A stretch of 64,000 nt of DNA, from assembly GCF_029433105.1 (NCBI RefSeq), contig NZ_JARNTW010000025.1:30222-94221 (forward strand), given 5' to 3'. This DNA is from Runella sp. MFBS21 (GTDB taxonomy: Bacteria > Bacteroidota > Bacteroidia > Cytophagales > Spirosomataceae). The notes under the pieces are model-generated. The model did not search any database. It was given only the letters and a program-made list of their open reading frames with translations, and was not told the DNA's origin. Below are positions 38,420 to 47,330 of the stretch, piece after piece. Position 1 is the stretch's first letter. The number at the start of each line of letters is the position of its first letter. Position numbers and translations under genes: made by a program.

Positions 38420-39317
38420 GAAATTTTTACCGTACTGGCTTACTAAGCATTTGTTTGCTTACGACCCTGCACATTTGCCGCTCGATAAGGTGGCGGAATT
38501 ACATCGAAAATTGGCGCGGTTTCGGGTCGACGCGCCAGAGGTTTCGATTGTGATACCTGCTTACAATGAAGAGGCTAGTCTGCTCAATATGTTGTCGTCG
38601 TTGGCGGAGCAAGAAATCACACGACCCACCGAGCTTTTGGTCGTCAACAACAATTCTGTAGACCGAACCCAAGAAATCTTAGATGCTTGTGGGGTGAGGT
38701 CGATTATCGAACGCAAACCGGGCGTAGCCCATGCACGACAAGCAGGATTAATGGCAGCGCGTGGCAAAATCATGGCTAATGCCGACTCTGATTGCTTATA
38801 TCCTTCGGGTTGGCTTGAGGCACTCACGGCTCCCCTCCAACAGCCTCAGGTAGCTTGTACGTATGGATTGTATTCATTTTTGCCAAGCGAAAAATCTTCC
38901 CGGATATCGCTGTTTTTTTATGAAAAAGCAGCCCACCTTATCAACTCTGTCCGCAACCGACACCGGGCGTATCTCAATGTATACGGTTTTAATTTTGCTT
39001 TTCGTCGCGCTGATGCATTGGCAGTAGGAGGTTTTGAGGTGGACTCAGGCCGCGAAGGTTCGGTAGCTGAGTTGATTGCGGCGGGAGCGCCGCCGCCACC
39101 GTCTGGAAGATGTGAAGATGGTCTCATGGCTTTGGCTTTGCTCAATGAAGGAAAAGGGAAAATATTGCGAGTCACTAGTATCAATGCCAGAGCCTGGACA
39201 AGTGACCGCCGACTCGTAGCCGAGGGAAGTCTAGTGAAGGCTTTTACCAAAAGGGTATGGCATTCGGTTCGGGATTTAGGATTTTATTTATCGCCTTCTC
39301 AAAAAACACCATCTTGA
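38406..39317 (+). CDS. GT2-family glycosyltransferase
   Basis: 303 residues starting at ATG 38406, within the end of the acyltransferase gene. N-terminal MSANKKFLPYWLTKHLF, then the catalytic domain: VSIVIPAYNEEASL, VVNNNSVDRT, ERKPGVAHARQAGLMAA and NADSDCLYP (the DxD metal site). The ending with EDGLMALALLNEGKGKI is usual for this branch. Glycosyl donor unknown; part of the exopolysaccharide operon. Confidence 0.85.
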   Translation: MSANKKFLPYWLTKHLFAYDPAHLPLDKVAELHRKLARFRVDAPEVSIVIPAYNEEASLLNMLSSLAEQEITRPTELLVVNNNSVDRTQEILDACGVRSIIERKPGVAHARQAGLMAARGKIMANADSDCLYPSGWLEALTAPLQQPQVACTYGLYSFLPSEKSSRISLFFYEKAAHLINSVRNRHRAYLNVYGFNFAFRRADALAVGGFEVDSGREGSVAELIAAGAPPPPSGRCEDGLMALALLNEGKGKILRVTSINARAWTSDRRLVAEGSLVKAFTKRVWHSVRDLGFYLSPSQKTPS

Positions 39318-39399
39318 AGTGGTATCAAAACTTCTCAAGTTTTCATTCTTTTCAGGAAATTGGGACGTTTTACTAGATATCTTCTAAAGAGTATAACTC

Positions 39400-40392
39400 A
39401 TGCTTGTCGATTGGTATAAGTATTTACAAACTACACTAATAAGTGCCAAAATTTGTTTGGTATTGTTGGTCGTGTTTGTTTTTACCCAACTGGTTTCGGC
39501 ACAGCCTTGTACCAATTACGTTTTTCTTCAAGATTTTGGAAGAGGGCCCGTTGCGCCTTTGCCCACTAGCCAGATACCCTACAGGTACGTAACAGATGGC
39601 TGCCCCAATGACGGGCAGTATACCATAGCCGATTCGGTAAGTGGATTGTGCTACACATCGAGCTGGCACGGGCTGCCTCAAGACCATACCCCAGATGATG
39701 TGAGAGGAAACATGCTGGTGGTCAATGCGCCTTATCCGAGCGAATTTTTTAGGCAGACGGTTCCTAATTTGTGCACCCAAGCTACCTACGAGTTTTCTTT
39801 TTGGATGGTAAATCTCAACATCGAATTTCCACCTGGTACTTGTGGCTTTTTTATCCCCAATGACCCTAATTTTACGATTGTGATTGAAACCCTCGACGGG
39901 CAATTTTTGGATAGTCTCAACACAGGTACTATCACGCGCACCGATAGTCCGCTTTGGCGGGAGTTTTCGTTGAAGTTTTCGATACCAGCGCAGGTGGAAG
40001 ACACCACAAGCGTCGTAATCAAATTGCTGGACAAAAATTTTGGAGGATGTGGCAACGATTTTGTGATTGACGATTTTGGGGTAAAACAGTGTACAGATTG
40101 TAAGTATACGGGTATTTATATCCCAGATGTATTTACCCCCAATGGCGACGGCATCAACGATGAGTTAGAGGTGTATTATGGAAATCTGGTGGCGTTTGAG
40201 TTTTTGATTTACAATCGTTGGGGCAATTTAGTTTTTTATACCACTGACCCCACCCAAAAGTGGGACGGTATGTATCTCAACAAGCGATGCCCCGAAGGAG
40301 TATATGCTTGGCGGCTCAATTATGAGGCAGCCACGGCCACTTCTGAACCCAAAAAATTTGTGAAAAGTGGTCAAGTCATGCTTTTGTATTAA
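39400..40392 (+). CDS. Secreted protein with type B T9SS sorting domain
   Basis: 330 residues. Hydrophobic signal region at about 13-33 with cleavage near VSAQ; a middle region (about 35-235) that looks like a jelly-roll with paired cysteines; and the gliding-motility-associated C-terminal domain (about 242-330): YIPDVFTPNGDGINDELEVYYG, FEFLIYNRWGNLVFY, WDGMYLNKRCPEGVYAWRL. It is exported through the type 9 system and probably attached to the surface. Within the polysaccharide cluster; perhaps a polymer-binding protein (inference). Confidence 0.85.
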   Translation: MLVDWYKYLQTTLISAKICLVLLVVFVFTQLVSAQPCTNYVFLQDFGRGPVAPLPTSQIPYRYVTDGCPNDGQYTIADSVSGLCYTSSWHGLPQDHTPDDVRGNMLVVNAPYPSEFFRQTVPNLCTQATYEFSFWMVNLNIEFPPGTCGFFIPNDPNFTIVIETLDGQFLDSLNTGTITRTDSPLWREFSLKFSIPAQVEDTTSVVIKLLDKNFGGCGNDFVIDDFGVKQCTDCKYTGIYIPDVFTPNGDGINDELEVYYGNLVAFEFLIYNRWGNLVFYTTDPTQKWDGMYLNKRCPEGVYAWRLNYEAATATSEPKKFVKSGQVMLLY

Positions 40393-40408
40393 ATGAAAAT
40401 TTGCTGAA

Positions 40409-41200
40409 ATGGATACAGGTTTACATCATTTTGCGGAAGTTACTTTATTGATTACCCATTACAATCGAAGTGCTTCGCTTGCTCGTTTGCTGCGGGCATT
40501 TCGAGAACTCAACTGTAGTTTTGGGGGAATTGTGGTTTCGGACGATGCCTCTAAACCGGAGCATTTGAATGAAATAAAATCATTGGCCACTCAATATCAT
40601 TTTGAACTTATCTTCACACCTCAAAACAAAGGTCTAGGCAATAATATCAACAAAGGGCAAGCGGCAGTAAAAACACCTTACACGCTGTACGTCCAAGAAG
40701 ATTTTGTGCCAAAGGCGGCTTTTGTTCCTCATTTTAAAGATGCTTTGGCATTTATGCAAGACGATGATTCGTGGGATATTGTGAGGTTTTATGCTTATTT
40801 TCCTTATCCTTACCTTCGGCCTTTTGCAAAAGGGTTTTCCCAAATGATTTTTAAATCTCAACTCTGGTATACCAATCACCTCAAGTTTTATTTTTATAGT
40901 GACCACCCTCATTTGAGACGTAGTTCTTTTTTAGAAAAATTTGGCCCCTATGCCGAAGGCATCAAATCTGATAAAACCGAGTTTTTGATGTGTTTATCGT
41001 TTCTAAAAAAGGACGGAAAAGGGCTGTTTTTTGACGATTTTACAACTTTGTTTGACCAAAAAAACACCAACGACGAACCTAGCACTATCAATCGGAGTGA
41101 TTGGCGAGAAAGCCAAAACCCGCTGTTTTTGTTGTTGAGATGGGGATATTTAAAACTTAGATTAGTCAAAAATACCTTTGAATTGGCATTTTTTAAGTAA
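40409..41200 (+). CDS. GT2-like glycosyltransferase, tandem copy 1
   Basis: 263 residues, GT-A type N-terminal domain: VTLLITHYNRSASLARLLRAF, GIVVSDDASKPEHL, NKGLGNNINKGQAAV, and YTLYVQEDFVP carrying the acidic metal motif (QED). The conserved block YSDHPHLRRSSFLEKFGPYAEGIKSDKTE is shared with the next gene. Its 3' part is hydrophobic but not clearly membrane-spanning. It follows the type B secreted protein by 16 nt. Confidence 0.85.
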   Translation: MDTGLHHFAEVTLLITHYNRSASLARLLRAFRELNCSFGGIVVSDDASKPEHLNEIKSLATQYHFELIFTPQNKGLGNNINKGQAAVKTPYTLYVQEDFVPKAAFVPHFKDALAFMQDDDSWDIVRFYAYFPYPYLRPFAKGFSQMIFKSQLWYTNHLKFYFYSDHPHLRRSSFLEKFGPYAEGIKSDKTEFLMCLSFLKKDGKGLFFDDFTTLFDQKNTNDEPSTINRSDWRESQNPLFLLLRWGYLKLRLVKNTFELAFFK

Positions 41201-41253
41201 CACCGTTGGAGGATAGACATTAGTTTGAAGACACTTAACAATATTTGATAGTA

Positions 41254-42039
41254 ATGAGCCAAGTCAAATCATACTTTCCTGACATCAGTCTGCTAGTGAC
41301 GCATTACAACCGTAGTAGCTCCTTGGAGCGATTGCTCCGCACTATGCAAGAGCGGGGGATTTCGTTTGGAGCTATTGTAGTATCAGATGATGCCAGCAAG
41401 CCCGAACAATTGACTGTTTTGGAGAAATTGAGAGAAGTGTATGGTTTTGAGCTGATTACAACTGCCAAAAACAAAGGTTTGGCCAATAATATAAACAAGG
41501 GGCAAGCGGCCATCACAACTCCTTATACTTTATATGTCCAAGAAGATTTTGTGCCCACGCCGAAGTTGGCAGCCTCCCTACAAGACGGCCTCGACTTTAT
41601 GAATGCTGATGCGTCGTTGGATATAGTGCGTTTTTATGCCTATTATCCTTATCCTTATTTAGCACCTTTTGCAAAAGGATTTTCGCAGATGTTGTACAAA
41701 CCTTGGTATACTCGTTACGATAAAATATACTATTATAGCGACCACCCTCATTTACGAAGAAGTAGTTTTTTAGAGAAATTTGGCAAATACATAGAGGGCA
41801 TCAAATCTGACAAAGCCGAATATTTGATGTGTGTGTCGTTTATTCAACACGGGGGCAAGGGATTATTCTATGATGATTATAAAGGGTTGTTTGAACAGCT
41901 CAACTCCAGTGATGAACCCAGTACTGTGCAGCGTGACAACTGGCGACAGCAGAGTAAAAATCCTCTTATATCCATTTTACGCACGGTGTATCGGCAAGTG
42001 AAGTACAACTATGACTTGCTTTTTACAAGACCCCGATAA
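41254..42039 (+). CDS. GT2-like glycosyltransferase, tandem copy 2
   Basis: 261 residues from ATG 41254 (a TTG three codons upstream is the alternative). Clear paralogue of the preceding gene through its full length: SLLVTHYNRSSSLERLL, IVVSDDASKPEQL, NKGLANNINKGQAAI, YVQEDFVP and YSDHPHLRRSSFLEKFGKYIEG are nearly identical, while the last 60 residues vary. Gene duplication then divergence suggests that the two add related sugars. Convergent with the ABC-2 permease 10 nt downstream; last gene of the exopolysaccharide cluster. Confidence 0.85.
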   Translation: MSQVKSYFPDISLLVTHYNRSSSLERLLRTMQERGISFGAIVVSDDASKPEQLTVLEKLREVYGFELITTAKNKGLANNINKGQAAITTPYTLYVQEDFVPTPKLAASLQDGLDFMNADASLDIVRFYAYYPYPYLAPFAKGFSQMLYKPWYTRYDKIYYYSDHPHLRRSSFLEKFGKYIEGIKSDKAEYLMCVSFIQHGGKGLFYDDYKGLFEQLNSSDEPSTVQRDNWRQQSKNPLISILRTVYRQVKYNYDLLFTRPR

Positions 42040-42048
42040 GGCAAATTT

Positions 42049-43170
42049 CTAGGCGCTTCGTTTGCGATAATTGAAAACCGCTAGGGCATTAAACCCAATC
42101 GCAAAAGCGATCATAGCTATAAAATCAGGCCAGAGGTCGGTCAGGGTACTTCCTTTGATGTAGATAGCCCTGATTACTTTTATGAAATAAGCGGGAGGAT
42201 TGATACGGGTGAGCCACTGCGCCCATTCTGGCATGCTTTCAATAGGGGTGTATAGCCCGCCCAACAGGATAAAAACCATCATGAAAAAAAATGAAAAAAG
42301 GGTGGCTTGCTGCTGCGTATCCACAAAAGTGCTGATAAGCAGGCCAATTCCTAATATTCCCAACAAATAAACTGCCGCAAAAGCATACAGCGTAAGGTAA
42401 GAACCCAAAGGTAGAATCCTGAAAATCACAAAAGCGACAATCACTCCCATGGTGATAGAGACCATTCCTAGCACCCAAAAAGGAATCAGCTTGCCAAGGA
42501 TAAATTCGTGCTTTTTGATAGGAGTTACGTTGATTTGCTCGATGGTGCCTACTTCTTTTTCGGCAACGATATTGAGGGCTGTCAGAAACGCCCCCACCAT
42601 GGTCACCAAAATGGCCAAAATGCCAGGTACCATAAACAAGTGATAATCAAAGTGCTGATTGAACCAGTTGGCGGAGGTGATGTCGATTTGGGGGAGTTCG
42701 TTGAACTTAGGAAGTACCATCCATTCTTCTCTGATTTCGCGGTTCAAATCCCCAATCATCTGAGAAGCATAGGCTGTACCCAAGCCGGCCCGTACGCCAT
42801 TGACAGCGTCGGCAGCCAAATGAAGTTTGGCTTTGTTGTCTTTGATAAGATCTCGCTCAAAATGCGCTGGAATCGTTAGGATAATATCCGTTTTTCCGTT
42901 TCCGACAGTTTGTAGGGCTTGTGGATAAGATTGGGTGTACTCGACCAACTGAAAATAACCAGAAGAGGTCATTTTCTGAACCAACTTACGTGAGTAGGGC
43001 GAATGGTCTTGGTCTACCACGCTGATTGAAATGTGCTTGATTTCGTAATCGGCGGCCAGAGGAATCACAATCAACTGAATGATGGGCATCATCAATATCA
43101 TCCGTAAAATGGTAGGGTTACGGAATATTTGTCTAAATTCTTTTTGCAATAAAAAAGTAAGATTTCTCAT
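42049..43170 (-). CDS. ABC-2 type permease, second copy in operon
   Basis: 373 residues from ATG 43170; the longer frame starts inside the adjacent repeat and is not credible. One N-terminal transmembrane helix (about 25-45), a periplasmic domain (45-180), then five helices (about 185-365) with the ABC-2 signature NIVAEKEVGTIEQINVTPIKKHEFILGK. This is the YhhJ/YbhR-like layout. With the next permease, two ATPases and an HlyD-like protein it forms an export system. Separated from the other permease gene by 187 nt that hold the 65-bp repeats. Confidence 0.88.
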   Translation of the reverse strand: MRNLTFLLQKEFRQIFRNPTILRMILMMPIIQLIVIPLAADYEIKHISISVVDQDHSPYSRKLVQKMTSSGYFQLVEYTQSYPQALQTVGNGKTDIILTIPAHFERDLIKDNKAKLHLAADAVNGVRAGLGTAYASQMIGDLNREIREEWMVLPKFNELPQIDITSANWFNQHFDYHLFMVPGILAILVTMVGAFLTALNIVAEKEVGTIEQINVTPIKKHEFILGKLIPFWVLGMVSITMGVIVAFVIFRILPLGSYLTLYAFAAVYLLGILGIGLLISTFVDTQQQATLFSFFFMMVFILLGGLYTPIESMPEWAQWLTRINPPAYFIKVIRAIYIKGSTLTDLWPDFIAMIAFAIGFNALAVFNYRKRSA

Positions 43171-43180
43171 AATGCTTGTA

Positions 43181-43365
43181 GTTAAACTTTCCAAGTTTTT
43201 AATTTGGCAGTTTTCAAACTTGGAAAGTTAAGGCTGTTTGTTTCGGTTAAACTTTCCAAGTTTTTAATTTGGCTGCTTTCAAACTTGGAAAGTTAAGGCT
43301 GTTTGCTTTGGTTAAACTTTCCAAGTTTTTAGTTCGGCTGCTTTCAAACTTGGAAAGTTAAGCCA
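43181..43365. repeat. Three tandem 65-bp repeats, each an imperfect hairpin
   Basis: Units begin at 43181, 43246 and 43311 (period exactly 65; the third is cut short). Each contains AACTTTCCAAGTTT, a 12-16 nt spacer and its inverted copy AAACTTGGAAAGTT, so each can fold on itself; the unit 3 right arm contains the stop codon of the permease gene 43358-44464. Differences between units are single bases. A regulatory or transposable palindromic repeat is likely. Confidence 0.9.
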
Positions 43366-44464
43366 ATCTAATTTTGAACTTCCGAATAGCAATGGTCAAA
43401 TAAACGATTGTCATTGCTACCAAAATGAGGGTTTGTTTTATGACATACGAAAACCCTAAGCCTTTGACCATAATCGCCCGCACAATGCTGTAGTACCATT
43501 TGGTAGGGATAAAATTGCTGATAATTTGGAGCGGTAAAGGCATGTTTTCGATAGGAAACATAAAGCCGCTAAATACCAAAGCGGGCATCAAAAAACCTAC
43601 CAACGATAAAAACATGGCCGTTTGTTGGGAGTCAACCACCGCCGACACCAACAGCCCTAATGATAAGGTGGTGATGATGAAAAGGAGACTTTCGGCCAAC
43701 AATAAAAACAAACTGCCTCGAATGGGCATGTCGAGCAGAAATACCGCTAGAATCAGAATAATGATGACATCAATAAAACATAATACCAAGTAGGGGACGG
43801 CCTTGCTCAATACCACTAGTAGAGGCCGCATGGGCGATACGAGCAAAATCTCCATCGTGCCGGTTTCTTTTTCTTTGACAATCGAGACAGAAGTCATCAT
43901 CGCACCTAGTAGCATTAGGATGAGGGTCATCACGCCGGGAACAAAATTGTACGAGCTTTTGAGTTGGGGATTGTACAACATCCTCGTTTCGGTTTCGATG
44001 CTGTAGGGTAGCTTTTTGTTTTCGGTGAGTTCGTTTTGGTAATCCCTAAAAATGCTACTGGCATAATTGATAACAATGTTGGAGGTATTGGGGTCGGAGG
44101 CATCCCCGATGAGCCGTACTTGTACATAATTGCTGTGCAACAAATCGGCGCGGAAATTGGCCGGAAAAATCACCACTAGACGCGCTTCGCCTTTTCGAAA
44201 TACCCGCTCTATGTCGGCTTCTGACTGTAAGTGTTTTTTGACGCTAAAGTACTGGCTTTGATCGAGCCGCTCGATGAGCAAGCGGGTAGTTTCGTCTTTG
44301 GAATAATCCAATATGGCTACATTGGAGTTTTTGACCTCGCTTGATAGCGCAAACCCAAACAAAATCATCATTGCGACAGGTAAGCCTAACAAAATCACCA
44401 AACTACGGGTATCTCGTAGTACGTGCCAAAATTCTTTTCGGATGAAAGATAAAAAGGTTTTCAT
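43358..44464 (-). CDS. ABC-2 type permease, first copy in operon
   Basis: 368 residues. Transmembrane helix at about 20-42, a periplasmic domain, then five more helices with the signature SIVKEKETGTMEILLVSPMRPLLVVLSK. Same family as the following permease but clearly diverged. Begins 12 nt after the ATPase gene. Its last codons and stop overlap the third 65-bp repeat unit, so the repeat probably inserted at or altered the gene end. Confidence 0.88.
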   Translation of the reverse strand: MKTFLSFIRKEFWHVLRDTRSLVILLGLPVAMMILFGFALSSEVKNSNVAILDYSKDETTRLLIERLDQSQYFSVKKHLQSEADIERVFRKGEARLVVIFPANFRADLLHSNYVQVRLIGDASDPNTSNIVINYASSIFRDYQNELTENKKLPYSIETETRMLYNPQLKSSYNFVPGVMTLILMLLGAMMTSVSIVKEKETGTMEILLVSPMRPLLVVLSKAVPYLVLCFIDVIIILILAVFLLDMPIRGSLFLLLAESLLFIITTLSLGLLVSAVVDSQQTAMFLSLVGFLMPALVFSGFMFPIENMPLPLQIISNFIPTKWYYSIVRAIMVKGLGFSYVIKQTLILVAMTIVYLTIAIRKFKIRLA

Positions 44465-44476
44465 GTTGATTGTAGA

Positions 44477-45220
44477 TTAAGCATCACTGCGTTTTGCACC
44501 ACGTGCCAATTGTAAAAATACCTCATCCATGTTTGCGGCCTTAAATTGATTTTTGAGTCCTGTGGGGGTATCTAAAGCGGCAATGGTGCCATCGACCATG
44601 ATGGATACACGGTCGCAATATTCGGCTTCGTCCATGTAGTGGGTGGTTACAAAAACGGTGATACCATCATGAGCTGCTTCATAAATCATATCCCAAAACT
44701 GACGCCGTGTGATAGGGTCAACTCCTCCCGTAGGCTCGTCCAAGAACACGATTTTGGGGCGATGTAGAATAGCTACCGAAAACGATATTTTTTGTTTCCA
44801 TCCTAATGGCAGTGATCCGACCAATTTGTCGGCTTCATTGTGCAGCCCGAGCCGTTCGATGAGAACTTCGGTTTTGTCTTTGAGTTCTTGTCGAGATAAG
44901 CCGTAAATGCCTCCAAAAAACTGGATGTTTTCGCGCACGGTGAGGTTTTCGTAGAGCGAAAACTTTTGACTCATGTAGCCTATGTGCTTTTTAATTTCTT
45001 CGTTTTGGCGATAAACATCAAAACCTGCCACCCGTGCCTCGCCCGAGCTAGGTGTAAGCAAACCGCACAAAATGCGCATAGCGGTAGTTTTACCCGCACC
45101 ATTGGCTCCTAAAAAACCAAATATTTCGCCTCGTTTTACCTCAAAACTAATGGCATTGACCGCCACAAAGTCGCCAAATTTGCGCGTGAGTTGGTTGGTA
45201 TATATGACCGAGTCTGCCAT
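44477..45220 (-). CDS. ABC transporter ATPase
   Basis: 247 residues. Walker A GANGAGKTTA (about 38-47), Q-loop region SQKFSLYENLTVREN, a weak signature sequence (GSLPLGWKQKISF in place of LSGGQ), Walker B IVFLDEPTGGVDP, and switch histidine in VTTHYMDEAEYCD. It is the partner of the ATPase encoded 6 nt upstream; the two probably form a heterodimer with the two permeases. Cytoplasmic. Confidence 0.92.
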   Translation of the reverse strand: MADSVIYTNQLTRKFGDFVAVNAISFEVKRGEIFGFLGANGAGKTTAMRILCGLLTPSSGEARVAGFDVYRQNEEIKKHIGYMSQKFSLYENLTVRENIQFFGGIYGLSRQELKDKTEVLIERLGLHNEADKLVGSLPLGWKQKISFSVAILHRPKIVFLDEPTGGVDPITRRQFWDMIYEAAHDGITVFVTTHYMDEAEYCDRVSIMVDGTIAALDTPTGLKNQFKAANMDEVFLQLARGAKRSDA

Positions 45221-45226
45221 AAGGTA

Positions 45227-46147
45227 TTATTGATTTTCTAACATAAGTTTGATGAAAATATCCTCAATGTTTGGGGTAATCTTCCTGACTTTAAGCCCTG
45301 TATGTCCAAGATTGCTGAGGTATTGATGCAGAAACTGCTCCCCGTCAGAAAGCGATTGGAGTGTCACGTGCTGCTCCTCTCCAAATGCAAACGTACTTTT
45401 TATCTCAGGCGTAAGTCGCAAGTCTTTCATAAGCTGGTAGGCATTATCGGCATCCACAGCGTAGAGGTTTTGTGGGTGGCGAGCAATGATTTTTTCTAAA
45501 GAATCTAATTCCAATATTTTTCCTTTCTGAATGAGAGCGATACGGTCGCAACGGCTGGCTTCATCCATGTAAGGAGTAGATACGATAATGGTAATACCCC
45601 GGGCTTTGAGGCGGTCGAGCATATCCCAAAACTCCTTGCGAGACACTGGGTCTACCCCCGTGGTGGGTTCGTCCAAAAACAATACCTTAGGCTCATGGAT
45701 AAGGGCGCAGCATAAGGCTAGTTTTTGTTTCATACCGCCCGAAAGTTTTCCCGCCAAGCGTTTTTTAAAAGGCTCGATTTGGACATAAATCTCTTCTATC
45801 AGATGAAAGTTTTTTTCGACGGTAGTGTTGAAAACCGTAGCGAAAAAATTTAGATTTTCTTCGATGCTTAAATCTTGGTACAACGAAAACTTCCCAGGCA
45901 TATAGCCCACTATGCGACGAATCTGCCATAGGTCTTTTACCACATCCAGACCTGCTACTTCGGCGCGGCCGCTGTCGGGGAGGAGCAAAGTGGTAAGGAT
46001 CCTGAAAAGAGAGGTTTTGCCGGCTCCATCTGGACCTATCAGACCAAACAGCTCGCCAGATTTTACCTCAAAGCTCACCTCCTCAAGAGCAATCACAGTG
46101 CCTTTGTCGTAGGTTTTTTTGATATTTTCTACACGGACAGTGGACAT
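45227..46147 (-). CDS. ABC transporter ATPase
   Basis: 306 residues from ATG 46147; a longer frame adds 24 residues without homology. Walker A GPDGAGKTS, signature LSGGMKQKLALCCALIHEPK, Walker B VLFLDEPTTGVDP, and STPYMDEASRCD where a proline-tyrosine replaces the usual switch-histidine position. Compared with its neighbour it has a longer C-terminal domain (about 225-306). Part of the TolC-HlyD-ABC-ABC-permease-permease operon. Confidence 0.9.
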   Translation of the reverse strand: MSTVRVENIKKTYDKGTVIALEEVSFEVKSGELFGLIGPDGAGKTSLFRILTTLLLPDSGRAEVAGLDVVKDLWQIRRIVGYMPGKFSLYQDLSIEENLNFFATVFNTTVEKNFHLIEEIYVQIEPFKKRLAGKLSGGMKQKLALCCALIHEPKVLFLDEPTTGVDPVSRKEFWDMLDRLKARGITIIVSTPYMDEASRCDRIALIQKGKILELDSLEKIIARHPQNLYAVDADNAYQLMKDLRLTPEIKSTFAFGEEQHVTLQSLSDGEQFLHQYLSNLGHTGLKVRKITPNIEDIFIKLMLENQ

Positions 46148-46215
46148 ATGTTCAATGAGAGAATTTGAAAATGGATAATTTGAAAATTTGCAAATGAAAA
46201 AATTTGATACTTCTC

Positions 46216-47187
46216 TCAAAGCTTCACTTCGCCGTACATTCCTATCTTGAGGTATCCGTCATTTTTGACTTTGATTTTAGTGGCGTAAACCAAGTTAGAG
46301 CGTTCGTCTTTGGTTTGAATAGTTTTCGGGGTAAATTCCGCCTTACTTGCTATCCATGTGACAGTACCGCTGATTTCTTTGTAGCTGTCTTTGCCATTGT
46401 CTACAAAGACTTTTACGGGTTGATTGAGCTTGATGCTGCTAAGTTGGTCGCCTGTGATGTAGGCTCGTAACACAAGCGTAGACAGGTTGGCGATTTTATA
46501 AAGAGGCTTGCCCGTAGCGGTCATTTCGTCGGCGGTGGCATATTTGACGAGCACCGTACCGTCGAGTGGGTTGGTGATATTACAGCGTTGAAGTTGGTCG
46601 TCTACCTGTGCTACGCGTTCCTCCAAAGGTTTTTTCTCGCTCAGTACGCCACGGTTTTGGATGGATACCTGTTGTTGTTGTGATTTGATTTGTTGTTGAA
46701 GTACCGCCACTTGACTTTCGGTGGTTTCGATTTGTTTTTTCAACACATCTATTTGTCCTTCAATATCGTCAAGTTGTTTGGAAGGCACGGCTTCGGCTTT
46801 TACGAGGTTTTGAAGGCGTTTTTGTTCGCGATCAAGTATCCTCATTTGTTCGCGTTGAGTGGCGATTTGGCGTTGTTGGGTATTGAGTTGTTCGCGCAAA
46901 ATCTGTGTTTGCGGAGTAGCATCGTTGGTTTTTTGGGAGAGGGCATCTATGCTCGCTTCGATTTGTGCTTTTTGCAAAGAGAGGTTTTTGCAATCTACAC
47001 TTCCTATGACCTGTCCAGCTTTCAATTCGGAACCTTCTTCTACTTCCAAACGTAAAATTCGTCCTATGGACTCCGACGAAATCACCACTTCATCGGCTTC
47101 AAAAACACCACTGGCATCAAAATCTTGCTCGCTTCCTTGACAAGCGGCTAATGTGAGTAGTAAAAGAAAAAAATATCCACTTTTCAT
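46216..47187 (-). CDS. HlyD/MFP-family membrane fusion lipoprotein
   Basis: 323 residues. Lipobox LAAC gives a lipidated Cys16. Then the typical order: barrel-hybrid lipoyl halves (SSESIGRILRLEVEEGSELKAGQVIGSVD at the front and GTVLVKYATADEMTATGKPLYKI further on), a long coiled coil between them (about 70-195, glutamine-rich), and a terminal beta-barrel (about 240-323). It should bridge the inner-membrane ABC complex and TolC. 68 nt before the ATPase gene. Confidence 0.88.
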   Translation of the reverse strand: MKSGYFFLLLLTLAACQGSEQDFDASGVFEADEVVISSESIGRILRLEVEEGSELKAGQVIGSVDCKNLSLQKAQIEASIDALSQKTNDATPQTQILREQLNTQQRQIATQREQMRILDREQKRLQNLVKAEAVPSKQLDDIEGQIDVLKKQIETTESQVAVLQQQIKSQQQQVSIQNRGVLSEKKPLEERVAQVDDQLQRCNITNPLDGTVLVKYATADEMTATGKPLYKIANLSTLVLRAYITGDQLSSIKLNQPVKVFVDNGKDSYKEISGTVTWIASKAEFTPKTIQTKDERSNLVYATKIKVKNDGYLKIGMYGEVKL

Positions 47188-47330
47188 TTCTTTAAAATCT
47201 TTATGTAATGAGTGTAAGTAAATGGGTAAATTTGAAAATAGGGCAATTGGCTACTGTAAGTCAGTTAGTTCGATTTAATGTCTGGTTTGAATTTCCTTTA
47301 TATGGGTTAAAAAAATAGGGGAAAATGATG

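Noticed and set aside
43171..43370. CRISPR array at the 65-bp repeats
   Set aside because: The whole 65-bp unit repeats including the would-be spacers, and no cas gene is near; it is a tandem palindromic repeat.
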